From the NCBI RefSeq assembly GCF_001182825.2, contig NZ_LFYO02000003.1, positions 248,001 through 312,000 of the forward strand: DNA of 64,000 bases, in the 5' to 3' direction. Below are positions 36,531-44,922 of this stretch, in pieces. A program made the translations under genes and the position numbers. This stretch comes from Streptococcus sp. X13SY08 (lineage in GTDB: Bacteria; Bacillota; Bacilli; Lactobacillales; Streptococcaceae). Under the pieces are notes generated by a model that searched no databases, was not told the DNA's origin, and saw nothing but the letters and a program-made list of their open reading frames with translations. Every line of letters starts with the position of its first letter. Position 1 is the first letter of the stretch.

Positions 36531-39095
36531 ATGAGATTGCCCGTGAATTGGGGGTCGCTAGTAAGGATGTTGTCGCTAAAGCGCAAGAGCTTGGTTTTGA
36601 TGTAAAAAGCCATGCGTCAAGCGTAGATGACGATAGTGCAAAAAAATTGCGGCGAGTTTTTCAAAAAAGGCTGCTCCAAAAGCTGAGGCTGCACCTGCAC
36701 CTAAAAAAGAAGTGGTTGCTGACAAAACTGTAGGAGTAAAACCGCAAGAAAATAAAGTAGAAGTTGCGCAGACAAGTGCATCAACAGAAGCAAAAACTGC
36801 CGCAACTAAGCCGGTTCGTCCGCAAAGTCGAAACTTTAAGGCAGAACGTGAAGCGCGTGCTAAAGAGCAAGCTGCTAAACGTGCCCAAGGTGGCAATGAT
36901 AACCGCCGAAATAATGATCGTAACCGTAACCAGAATAATCGTCGAGATAATCGTTCTTTCGACCGTCGCAATGGAAACAATGGACAAGGTCAAAATCGCA
37001 ATAATGATCGTCGGCAAGATAATCGCAGCGGTCGTAAGGAACAAGGTCGTAGCGATAATAACGGACAAGTTTCCCAACAACAAGCAAGACCTGCAGCTAA
37101 GATTGATTTCAAGGCACGCGCAGCAGCTCTAAAGGCAGAGCAAAACGCAGAATATGCACGTAGTAGCGAAGAGCGCTTCCGTCAAGCTCAAGAAGCTAAG
37201 AAGCAAGCCGTTACAAAACCAAAAGAAATCAAGTTTGAAGAGACAAAAGTAGAAGCAAAACCAACTGTAAAACCTGCTGCTACAGCTTCTGCAACATCAT
37301 CGGCTGCACCAGATACACGTCGCAAAAAAGCAAGACCAGATAAAGGAAAAAATACACCTGTGGCGAAGCCTGTCACAGAGCGTAAATTCCATGAATTGCC
37401 AACTGAGTTTGAGTACACTTCAGGTATGACCGTTGCAGAAATTGCAAAACGAATCAAACGTGAACCTGCTGAAATTGTTAAAAAACTCTTTATGATGGGT
37501 GTAATGGCAACGCAAAACCAATCCTTAGATGGAGATACCATTGAACTGCTTATGGCAGATTATGGTATTGAAGCACATGAAAAAGTGGAAGTGGATAATG
37601 CGGATATCGAGCGCTTCTTTGTCGAAGAAGGCTATCTCAATGAAGATAAAATGGTAGAACGTCCACCAGTTGTTACCATCATGGGACACGTTGACCACGG
37701 TAAGACAACACTTCTGGATACCCTTCGTAATTCTCGTGTTGCGACAGGCGAAGCAGGTGGTATCACTCAGCATATCGGTGCCTACCAAATTGATGCAGAT
37801 GGTAAGAAAATTACCTTCTTGGATACCCCAGGACATGCGGCCTTTACATCTATGCGTGCGCGTGGTGCTTCTGTTACAGATATTACGATTTTGATTGTAG
37901 CAGCAGATGATGGTGTTATGCCTCAAACTATCGAAGCGATTAACCATTCAAAAGCAGCTGAAGTTCCAATTATTGTTGCCATCAACAAAATTGATAAACC
38001 AGGGGCTAACCCAGAACGCGTAATCGGTGAATTGGCAGAGCATGGTGTTATTTCAACTGCTTGGGGTGGTGATTCAGAATTCGTTGAAATCTCTGCGAAA
38101 TTTGGACAGAACATTGATGAACTTCTTGAGACAGTTCTCTTGGTTGCTGAAATCCAAGAATTGAAGGCTGACCCAACGGTTCGAGCAATCGGTACAGTGA
38201 TTGAAGCCCACTTGGTATCGTTGTCGGCAATACTTTTGGTCGTGTTCGTGCCATGGTTAATGATCTTGGCCGTCGTGTGAAAACTGCGGGTCCATCAGCT
38301 CCAGTTTCTATTACTGGCTTGAATGAAGCACCAATGGCAGGTGACCACTTCGCGGTCTATGAAGATGAGAAAGCTGCACGTGCAGCGGGTGAAGAGCGTG
38401 CTAAACGTGCTCTTATGAAGCAGCGTCAAGCGACTCAGCGTGTTAGCCTCGAAAATCTCTTTGATACCCTTAAAGCTGGTGAAGTTAAGACTGTTAATGT
38501 TATCATCAAGGCAGATGTACAAGGTTCTGTTGAAGCCCTTGCGTCTTCACTTCTCAAGATTGATGTCGAAGGCGTTCGCGTCAATGTTGTCCATTCGGCT
38601 GTCGGTGCTATCAATGAGTCTGATGTGACTCTTGCAGAAGCTTCGAACGCTGTTATCATCGGTTTCAATGTTCGCCCTACTCCAATTGCTCGTCAGCAAG
38701 CAGACAGTGACGAGGTTGAAATCCGTCTCCATAGCATTATCTACAAGGTAATCGAGGAAGTCGAAGAAGCCATGAAGGGTAAATTGGACCCTGAATATCA
38801 AGAAAAGATTCTTGGGGAAGCCATTATCCGTGAAACCTTCAAAGTTTCTAAAGTTGGTACGATCGGTGGCTTCATGGTTATCAACGGTAAAGTTACTCGC
38901 GATTCGAGCGTTCGTGTCATCCGAGAAGGCGTTGTTGTCTTTGACGGCAAATTAGCAAGTTTAAAACACTATAAAGACGATGTGAAAGAGGTTGGTAATG
39001 CCCAAGAGGGTGGTCTTATGATTGAAAATTACAACGATCTCAAAGTGGACGATACCATCGAAGCTTACATCATGGAAGAAATTGTGAGAAAATAG
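36527..39095 (+). pseudogene. infB: translation initiation factor IF-2, start lost and two frameshifts
   Basis: IF-2 places fMet-tRNA on the ribosome and is essential. Segments: [15 protein letters not shown] (IF2_N, start codon missing), a long Asn/Arg/Gln-rich linker (about 36,860-37,080), second IF2_N, then the G domain [33 protein letters not shown], and the C-terminal domains to VRK. Near 36,651 one G is missing ([10 protein letters not shown] frame). At about 38,215, between IEAHL and [11 protein letters not shown], 22 codons are lost with 2 nt left (64 nt). Confidence 0.88.
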
Positions 39096-39329
39096 ACCTT
39101 CCTTTACTCATCGTTACTGCGCCTTGTCTGGCTTGAACTATGCCTTTGGCGTAAACATTCAACTCTTCGTATAGCCTATTGTGAAGTCCGCTAGTTTCTA
39201 GCAAGAGTTAAAATTGAACTCTTTCAAGTAGCGTCGTAGAACTCTCAGTTAAAAACTCTTGGTTTTATCTACCGAGAGAACAACAACTAAAAAGCTGGGC
39301 TTGCAGCCTAGCTTTTCTATTAAATAGTA
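39096..39329 (+). other. infB-rbfA gap with hairpins and a terminator
   Basis: No gene. AAGAGTT/AACTCTT (39203-39223) forms a small hairpin. AAAAGCTGGGCT (39290-39301) pairs with AGCCTAGCTTTT (39305-39316) with one mismatch and ends in TTTTCTATT, a good terminator. If it works, rbfA needs another promoter or regulated read-through, but I see no clear promoter after it. Confidence 0.6.
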
Positions 39330-39446
39330 AGAAAGGAAAGGAACCCGAACGGGAGGGGCATGGAAAAGACAGCCCATTGTTGACATCAGGATGTCAGATG
39401 GTCTCCTATTTTTAGTTCGCCTCTTGTTCGCTCTTGGTACTTAATT
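39330..39446 (+). promoter_or_regulatory. structured 5' leader element, copy 1 (before rbfA)
   Basis: This 117-nt element starts AGAAAGGAA, contains GAACCCG, and ends CTTGGTACTTAATT directly on the rbfA ATG. P1: GAACGGGAGG (39347-39356) with CCTCTTGTTC (39420-39429), 10 bp. Inside: an AGAC/TCCTA core and hairpin TGACAT-cagg-ATGTCA. There is no SD next to the ATG; the only SD-like sequence is the 5' AGAAAGGAA about 110 nt upstream. Confidence 0.7.
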
Positions 39447-39794
39447 ATGGCAAACCATCGTGTGGACCGTGTTGGTATGGAAATCAAGCGTGAAGTTAAC
39501 GAGATTTTGCAGAAAAAAGTGCGTGATCCGCGCGTGCAAGACGTGACCATCACGGACGTGCAAATGCTTGGTGATTTATCAGCAGCAAAAGTGTACTATA
39601 CCATCCATTCAACCCTAGCTTCAGACAATCAAAAAGCCCAAACAGGTCTTGAAAAAGCAACAGGGACTATTAAACGTGAATTGGGTAAGAATCTGACCAT
39701 GTACAAAATCCCAGACTTAATTTTTGTGAAAGATGAGTCGATTGAGTACGGGAATAAGATTGACCAAATGTTGCGTAATTTGGAGAAAAAATGA
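39447..39794 (+). CDS. rbfA: ribosome-binding factor A
   Basis: RbfA assists 30S maturation at the 16S 5' helix. The 115-aa protein starts [20 protein letters not shown] and has the KH-like fold core [30 protein letters not shown], both typical. It is full length. The start codon directly follows a structured leader element and lacks a neighbouring ribosome binding site. It is convergent with the TRIC gene. Confidence 0.94.
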   Translation: MANHRVDRVGMEIKREVNEILQKKVRDPRVQDVTITDVQMLGDLSAAKVYYTIHSTLASDNQKAQTGLEKATGTIKRELGKNLTMYKIPDLIFVKDESIEYGNKIDQMLRNLEKK

Positions 39795-39796
39795 TA

Positions 39797-39838
39797 AGAA
39801 AAAAAGGAGATCCTATGAGAGAATTTCCTTCTTTTTTT
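39797..39838. terminator. bidirectional terminator between rbfA and the TRIC-type gene
   Basis: An A-rich GAAAAAAAGGA arm pairs imperfectly with TTTCCTTCTTTTTTT across about 15 nt. It overlaps the 3' end of the minus-strand gene. Confidence 0.6.
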
Positions 39839-40493
39839 GTTTTTCTTTCTTTTCCATATTTGGAAGGTTGATCTTATATTTGATGACAAATAAGCGAATT
39901 AGGAGGAAAATCATGAAGAGTGCAATATAGACTCGAATACGCGGGAAATCGAAATCAATCACCAGAAAATGATAGGAAATTCCTGCGATGAAGGCTAGAA
40001 CAGCATAGACATCTTCCTTTAAGACGATGGGTGTTTCATTGACAAGTATGTCGCGCAAAATACCTCCGCCAGCTCCTGTCAAAGCGGCTAGGATACCAGT
40101 CGTCATAAAATTGAGATGGAGACTAACTCCCGTACTAGCGCCAATAAGGGCAAAGATAGCAAGACCGATTGAATCAAAAATAAGATTAGTAGTTGTTAAA
40201 AAGTGGAGCATCTGTTTTTCGCGTGGTGTTTCATTTCTCTTTATACGCACCACAAAATACATGATAAAAGCTACAGCGATAGACAGATAGATAGAGGACG
40301 GATCACGTAAAGCGGCGGGAACATCTCCAACCATGGTATCACGAATCATTCCACCGCCTACTGCAGTGATGATTCCTAAAAGAGTAATGCCGAAAATATC
40401 TAGATTTTTTTTGAATCCTTTCACCACGCCAGATACAGCAAATGCGATGGTGCCAATATAGTTGCAGATAACGAGAAATAAATCAAAATCCAT
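39813..40493 (-). CDS. UPF0126 / TRIC-family cation channel membrane protein
   Basis: This 226-aa protein has seven predicted hydrophobic helices arranged as two similar halves. The half-repeats carry the family motifs AVGGGMIRDTMVGDVPAAL (about residues 54-72) and GAGGGILRDILVNETPIVL (about 140-158). Prokaryotic TRIC homologues form trimeric monovalent-cation channels; the physiological role here is unknown. The start is ATG 40493 after GGAGGGG. Confidence 0.88.
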   Translation of the reverse strand: MDFDLFLVICNYIGTIAFAVSGVVKGFKKNLDIFGITLLGIITAVGGGMIRDTMVGDVPAALRDPSSIYLSIAVAFIMYFVVRIKRNETPREKQMLHFLTTTNLIFDSIGLAIFALIGASTGVSLHLNFMTTGILAALTGAGGGILRDILVNETPIVLKEDVYAVLAFIAGISYHFLVIDFDFPRIRVYIALFMIFLLIRLFVIKYKINLPNMEKKEKQKKKEILS

Positions 40494-40626
40494 AGATGCC
40501 CCTCCACAGGCTATCTTATCACAAAATGAGTGCTCTTTCAATGGCATGAACTAATTTGTGAAACAAAAAACAATATAGGAAATATTCATCTTTTAAAAGA
40601 TGATGGAAATTCAGATAAATCAAGGG

Positions 40627-40695
40627 TTTTATTCTCTTTGAAAGAGAATAAAATCGGTTCAAATGTTTGCAATTTGTGAATTATTGGGCTACCAT
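40627..40695 (+). promoter_or_regulatory. promoter of the dehydrogenase operon with an upstream hairpin
   Basis: TTGCAA (40667-40672), 17 bp, TACCAT (40690-40695). Just upstream TTTTATTCTCTTT pairs with AAAGAGAATAAAA (about 40,627-40,653), a perfect inverted repeat that could be an operator or an upstream terminator. Confidence 0.6.
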
Positions 40696-40727
40696 AGTAG
40701 GGAAACAGAATTACTTTGGAGGAAAAT

Positions 40728-41523
40728 ATGGTATCTATTTCAAAAGAACAACATTTGGATATGTTCCGAAAAATGCAACAAATCCGTGATGTTGACATGA
40801 AACTTAACAAATTGGTTCGTCGTGGCTTTGTTCAAGGGATGACCCACTTCTCAGTTGGGGAAGAAGCAGCAGCGGTTGGACCGATTGCAAGTTTAACAGA
40901 CCAAGATATTATCTTCTCACATCACCGTGGTCATGGTCAAAAGGAAACTTTGGTTCAAATGGTATCGTCGGTGGTGGCTATGCTCTTGCAGTAGGTGCAG
41001 CACTTACTCAACAATACACGAGTCAATGAACTTGGCTGCTGTTTGGAATTTACCAGTGATCTTCTTCATCACAAACAACCGTTACGGAATTTCAACAGAT
41101 ATTACCTATTCTACTAAGATTGCTCACCTTCACGAGCGTGCGGCAGCCTATGGTATGCCAGGTCACTACGTTGAAGATGGTAATGATGTGATTGCGGTTT
41201 ACGAAAAAATGCAAGAAGTTATCGAATACGTTCGTGCAGGAAATGGTCCAGCTATGGTCGAAGTGGAATCTTATCGTTGGTTTGGTCACTCAACAGCTGA
41301 TGCTGGAACTTACCGTACAAAAGATGAAGTTAACGAGTGGAAAGCAAAAGACCCACTTAAGAAATACCGTACATATTTGACAGAAAACAAGATTGTCACA
41401 GACGAAGAGTTGGACGCTATTGAAGTTGAAGTTGCTGAACAAGTAGAAGCAGCTGTAAAATATGCTCAAGAAAGTCCAGATCCAGATATCTCAATTGCAT
41501 TCGAAGACGTATACGTTGACTAA
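40728..41523 (+). pseudogene. pdhA: pyruvate/acetoin dehydrogenase E1 alpha subunit, interrupted twice
   Basis: E1 alpha binds TPP and decarboxylates the 2-oxoacid. ATG 40728 follows GGAGG. Three segments in three frames: RKMQQIRDVDMKLNKL to SHHRGHG; KGNFGSNGIVGGGYALAVGAAL to QQY; then ESMNLAAVWNLPVIFFITNNRYGIS to the end. The first junction (about 40,938) lacks about 109 nt. The second (about 41,018) lacks 22 codons with 2 nt left, 64 nt, and removes the TPP/Mg motif GDGATNE. The gene is probably whole in the organism, since its operon partners are largely intact. Confidence 0.87.
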
Positions 41524-41884
41524 CGTAAGAAGTATGACTGGGACCTAAAGGTCTTGTCATACTACGGCAGCCACTGTAAGGTGGACTGCCTACATACCTT
41601 ACTAACTTCAGACATTTCGCAATATCGGCTAAATGTCTTCCGTGTCGTAGTTGCTAATCGTTTTGCAATAACTTTCACAGTCACAAGTGACGAAGCAAGT
41701 TCAGACAACTACGACGCTTGAACACAATTGGAAGTAATGAGGACGAAAATGGACACAGCAAAAATAGGAAGTGGCAAGTGATGCTTGCATCACACAGCTA
41801 CTTATCTTTTTTACAAAGTCCTTAGTCCGAATACGATTCTAAGTAAATGAGAGCTAGAAACGAGCAATTATAATCAGAAAATGA
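41524..41884 (+). other. hairpin-rich pdhA-pdhB gap
   Basis: No gene. Successive hairpins: GTATGAC/GTCATAC (41532-41562), GGCAGCCAC/GTGGACTGCC (41566-41590), AGACATTT/AAATGTCT (41610-41638), GTCGTAGTTG/CAACTACGAC (41644-41653 and 41706-41715), the last enclosing GTCAC/GTGAC. An inverted copy of the structured leader element lies at 41751-41821. Density of perfect stems is far above background. Confidence 0.6.
41751..41821 (-). repeat. structured element related to the 5' leader elements, inverted copy
   Basis: Read on the minus strand: GGAC closes with GTCC, AAAAAAGAT and TCCTATTTTT form the conserved stem and internal loop, then GTAGC/GCCAC and a perfect GTGATG-caag-CATCAC hairpin. The core matches copies 3 and 4 (AAAAAGATA / TTCCTATTTT). 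It lacks the AGAAAGGAA flank. Confidence 0.55.
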
Positions 41885-42027
41885 AGAAAGGAAAGGGTTC
41901 ATGCGCGCAAGCGTAATCGAACCCGAGCGACCTGCTGTGTGAAAAAGATGAATCCTCCTAGAGGCTGGTCCTCTTTATCGGCTTCCCTATTTTCACTTTG
42001 CATGTGACGCTCTTGGTATCATAATTT
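41885..42027 (+). promoter_or_regulatory. structured 5' leader element, copy 2 (before pdhB)
   Basis: 143 nt: AGAAAGGAAAGG, then P0 GGGTTC/GAACCC, then P1 GAGCG (41925-41929) with CGCTC (42008-42012), P2 GTGAAAA with TTTTCAC, core AGAT/TCCCTA, and the 3' flank CTTGGTATCATAATTT running into ATG. There is no SD next to the start. Confidence 0.7.
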
Positions 42028-43023
42028 ATGCCAGAAATGAAAGTTATGGCCTTGCGTGAAGCCATTATTCAAGCACAAAGCGAAGAAATGCGCAAGGATG
42101 AAAAAGTATTCTTAATGGGAGAAGATGTTGGTGTCTACGGTGGTGACTTCGGTACTTCTATCGGTATGTTGGAAGAATTCGGTCCAAAACGCGTTCGCGA
42201 CACTCCTATCTCTGAAGCAGCTATCGCAGGTTCTGCAGTTGGTGCTGCCCAAACAGGTCTTCGTCCGATCGTTGACTTGACCTTCATGGACTTTGTCACT
42301 ATCGCTATGGATGCTATCGTCAACCAAGCGGCTAAAACAAACTACATGTTTGGCGGCGGTTTGAAAACACCTGTTACCTTCCGTGTAGCATCAGGTTCAG
42401 GTATCGGTTCTGCGGCGCAACACTCACAATCTCTTGAAGCATGGTTGACACATATTCCAGGGATTAAAGTGGTCGCACCAGGTACTGTAAATGATGCAAA
42501 AGGTCTTTTGAAATCATCTATCTTGGACAACAATCCAGTTATCTTCTTGGAGCCAAAAGCTCTTTATGGTAAAAAAGAAGAAGTCAACCAAGATCCAGAT
42601 TTCTATATTCCACTTGGTAAAGGTGAAATTAAACGTGAAGGTACTGACGTAACCATCGTATCTTATGGACGTATGTTGGAGCGTGTAATGAAAGCTGCTG
42701 AAGAAGTGGCAGCTGAAGGGATTAACGTAGAGGTCGTTGACCCACGTACCTTGATTCCGCTTGATAAAGAACTCATCATTGAATCAGTTAAGAAAACTGG
42801 TAAAGTTATCTTGGTCAACGATGCATACAAAACTGGTGGTTTCATCGGTGAAATTGCATCTATCATTACTGAAAGTGAAGCATTTGACTACTTGGATGCC
42901 CCAATTATCCGTATTGCTTCTGATGATGTACCAGTTCCTTATGCAAACGTTCTTGAAAATGCAGTCTTACCTAACGTAGAAAAAATCAAAGCTGCAATCT
43001 ACAAGCAAGTCAATAAAGGCTAA
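42028..43023 (+). CDS. pdhB: pyruvate/acetoin dehydrogenase E1 beta subunit
   Basis: E1 beta completes the TPP-dependent decarboxylase. The 331-aa protein shows KVMALREAIIQAQSEEM, VFLMGEDVGVYGGDFGTS, the conserved FMDFVTIAMDAIVNQAAK and SGIGSAAQHSQSLEAWLTHIPGIKVVAP, and C-terminal VVDPRTLIPLDKE. The spacing DEDVG-type Glu is as expected. It is intact. The start follows the structured element without a canonical ribosome binding site. Confidence 0.93.
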   Translation: MPEMKVMALREAIIQAQSEEMRKDEKVFLMGEDVGVYGGDFGTSIGMLEEFGPKRVRDTPISEAAIAGSAVGAAQTGLRPIVDLTFMDFVTIAMDAIVNQAAKTNYMFGGGLKTPVTFRVASGSGIGSAAQHSQSLEAWLTHIPGIKVVAPGTVNDAKGLLKSSILDNNPVIFLEPKALYGKKEEVNQDPDFYIPLGKGEIKREGTDVTIVSYGRMLERVMKAAEEVAAEGINVEVVDPRTLIPLDKELIIESVKKTGKVILVNDAYKTGGFIGEIASIITESEAFDYLDAPIIRIASDDVPVPYANVLENAVLPNVEKIKAAIYKQVNKG

Positions 43024-43118
43024 TCACAGGTATATGATCTATTGGCTGGTTTTCTCAATAAGAAGCCAGCTAAGCTTGTGTTTAGTAGATTTTGTAGAAT
43101 TCAACAACGAAGAAATAT

Positions 43119-43263
43119 AGAAAGGAAAAGGGTTCAATTACTTAAAAACGAAATTGAACCCGCCCTAAACACTTGGCAAAAAGAAAAAGTTCTCCTAGAT
43201 GCGAGACGTCTTCGTCGGCTTTCCTATTTTTGCTTTGTGTTTTACGGGCTTGGTATCATACAT
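43119..43263 (+). promoter_or_regulatory. structured 5' leader element, copy 3 (before pdhC)
   Basis: 145 nt: AGAAAGGAAAA, perfect P0 GGGTTCAATT/AATTGAACCC, P1 GCCCTAAACAC with GTGTTTTACGGGC, P2 GCAAAAA/TTTTTGC, core AGAAA/TCCTA, 3' flank CTTGGTATCATACAT then ATG 43264. P1 and P2 bases differ from copy 2 but pairing is kept. 43024-43118 before it holds no gene. Confidence 0.72.
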
Positions 43264-44597
43264 ATGGCAGTAGAAATTATCATGCCTAAGCTCGGTGTGG
43301 ACATGCAAGAAGGCGAAATCATCGAGTGGAAAAAGCAAGAAGGCGATGTTATCAATGAAGGCGACGTCCTCTTGGAAATGATGTCTGACAAAACAAGCAT
43401 GGAATTAGAAGCTGAAGAGTCAGGTGTTCTCGTTAAAATCGTTCGTGGCAACGGCGAAGTGGTTCCTGTAACAGAAGTGATTGGTTACATCGGTGCCGAA
43501 GGTGAAGATGCTAGTTCATTGGTTGCTGAAGCAGCTCCAGCAGTGAGTGATACTCCTGTTGTAGCGACAGCAGCCCCAGTTGAAACAGTTGCTCCTGTAG
43601 AAGCTCCAGCTCCAGCAGCAAAATCACAAGGTGGTGGCAAAGTACGTGCAACTCCAGCAGCTCGTGAAGCAGCACGTGACCTCAATATTGATCTTGGACA
43701 AGTTCCAGGAACAGGTGCTAAAGGACGTGTTCACAAGTCTGACGTAGAAGACTTCAAGGGTGCGGCACCAAAAGCAACACCACTTGCTCGTAAGATTGCT
43801 GAAGATAAAGGCAGGTGTTAGAAGCACAAGCACCTAAAGCAGAAGTTGCAGCAGCTCCAGCTAAAGAAGAAAAACCAGCTAAAGAATTGCCAGAAGGCGT
43901 TGAAATCATCAAGATGTCAGCTATGCGTAAAGCAATCTCTAAAGGAATGGTTAATTCTTACCTCACAGCTCCAACCTTCACGCTCAACTATGATATTGAC
44001 ATGACCAACCTCATGACTCTTCGTAAACAAGCGCTTGAGCCAATCATGAATAAAACAGGTCTTAAAGTGACCTTTACAGATTTGATTGGTCTTGCAGTAA
44101 CACGTACCTTGATGAAAGAAGAACACCGTTACATGAACGCTTCATTGATCAACGATGCTCAAGAAATTGAATTGCATAAATTCGTTAACCTTGGTATCGC
44201 TGTAGGTCTTGATGAAGGTCTTGTCGTGCCAGTTGTTCACGGTGCAGATAAGATGAGCTTGTCAGACTTTGTGGTTGCATCTAAAGATGTCATCAAAAAA
44301 GCACAATCTGGTAAGTTGAAAGGCGCTGAAATGTCTGGTTCTACATTCTCTATCACAAACTTGGGAATGTTCGGCACCAAAACATTTAATCCAATCATCA
44401 ACCAACCGAACTCAGCTATCCTTGGTGTATCTGCAACAGTTCAAACACCAGTTGTAGTGGATGGAGAAGTTAAAATTCGTCCAATCATGGCACTTTGCTT
44501 GACAATCGACCATCGTATTGTTGATGGTATGAATGGAGCGAAATTCATGGTGGACCTCAAGCACTTGCTTGAAAATCCATTGGAATTGTTGATCTGA
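43264..44597 (+). pseudogene. pdhC: dihydrolipoamide acetyltransferase (E2), interrupted
   Basis: E2 is the core of the dehydrogenase complex. An N-terminal lipoyl domain (AVEIIMPKLGVDMQEGEI, lipoyl Lys in EMMSDKTSMELE) leads to an Ala/Pro linker and a peripheral-subunit-binding domain (VRATPAAREAARDLNIDL). After KIAEDKG (about 43,813) the frame breaks. A second binding-domain stretch of 22 codons is missing with 2 nt left (64 nt). The catalytic domain follows intact with DHRIVDGMNGAKF. Start is ATG 43264. Confidence 0.87.
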
Positions 44598-44640
44598 TAA
44601 AGAAGTTGGATTGTAAAGAAAAAAACTTTAAAGAAAATAG
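44598..44640 (+). other. short spacer after pdhC
   Basis: AT-rich spacer with no hairpin of note; it leads directly into a non-start-linked copy of the structured element. Confidence 0.4.
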
Positions 44641-44772
44641 AGAAAGGAAGTAGAACGAGTTCGTGAGATTTGAACACGAACTAAATGCTCGGAATTTAGA
44701 TAGACTTTCTTGGATGCAAGCATCCTACGTAAGTCTCCTAAAATTCGGTCGCATTTGGGCGTTCTGTTTCTT
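44641..44772 (+). repeat. structured element copy not linked to a start codon (pdhC-pdhD gap)
   Basis: It starts AGAAAGGAA like the leader copies. P0 AGTTCGTG/CACGAACT, P1 AAATGC (44683-44688) with GCATTT (44751-44756), P2 GAATTT (44692-44697) with AAATTC (44741-44746), core AGAT (44698-44701) opposite TCCTA (44736-44740). All helices use different bases from the other copies. It lies in tandem just before copy 4 and has no ATG after it. Confidence 0.65.
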
Positions 44773-44804
44773 AAATAGCACATAGTCTTATAAGACAACT
44801 AGAC

Positions 44805-44922
44805 AGAAAGGAATTGAACCCGACCGGAGAGCTTGGGAAAAAGATAAATCGATCGGAAAATCAGGATTTTCCACGATTTCCTATTTTCCAGTCGCTCTCT
44901 AGTCGGCCTAGGTATCTTAATT
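44805..44922 (+). promoter_or_regulatory. structured 5' leader element, copy 4 (before pdhD)
   Basis: 118 nt: AGAAAGGAATTGAACCCG, P1 CCGGAGAGC with GCTCTCTAGTCGG, P2 GGGAAAA with TTTTCC, core AGATA/TTCCTA, P3 GGAAAATC/GATTTTCC, 3' flank CTAGGTATCTTAATT then ATG 44923. P0 is absent, as in copy 1. Confidence 0.72.

Noticed and set aside
36875-37132. Long overlapping frames on both strands in the infB linker
   Set aside because: They arise from the Asn/Arg/Gln-rich low-complexity linker of IF-2. The infB frame has the conserved protein.
39330-44922. Structured elements as T-boxes, TPP, preQ1, c-di-AMP or other known riboswitches, or as BOX repeats
   Set aside because: I looked for the conserved cores of these classes and found none; the only clear T-box is before serS. 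The similarity among the elements is to each other.
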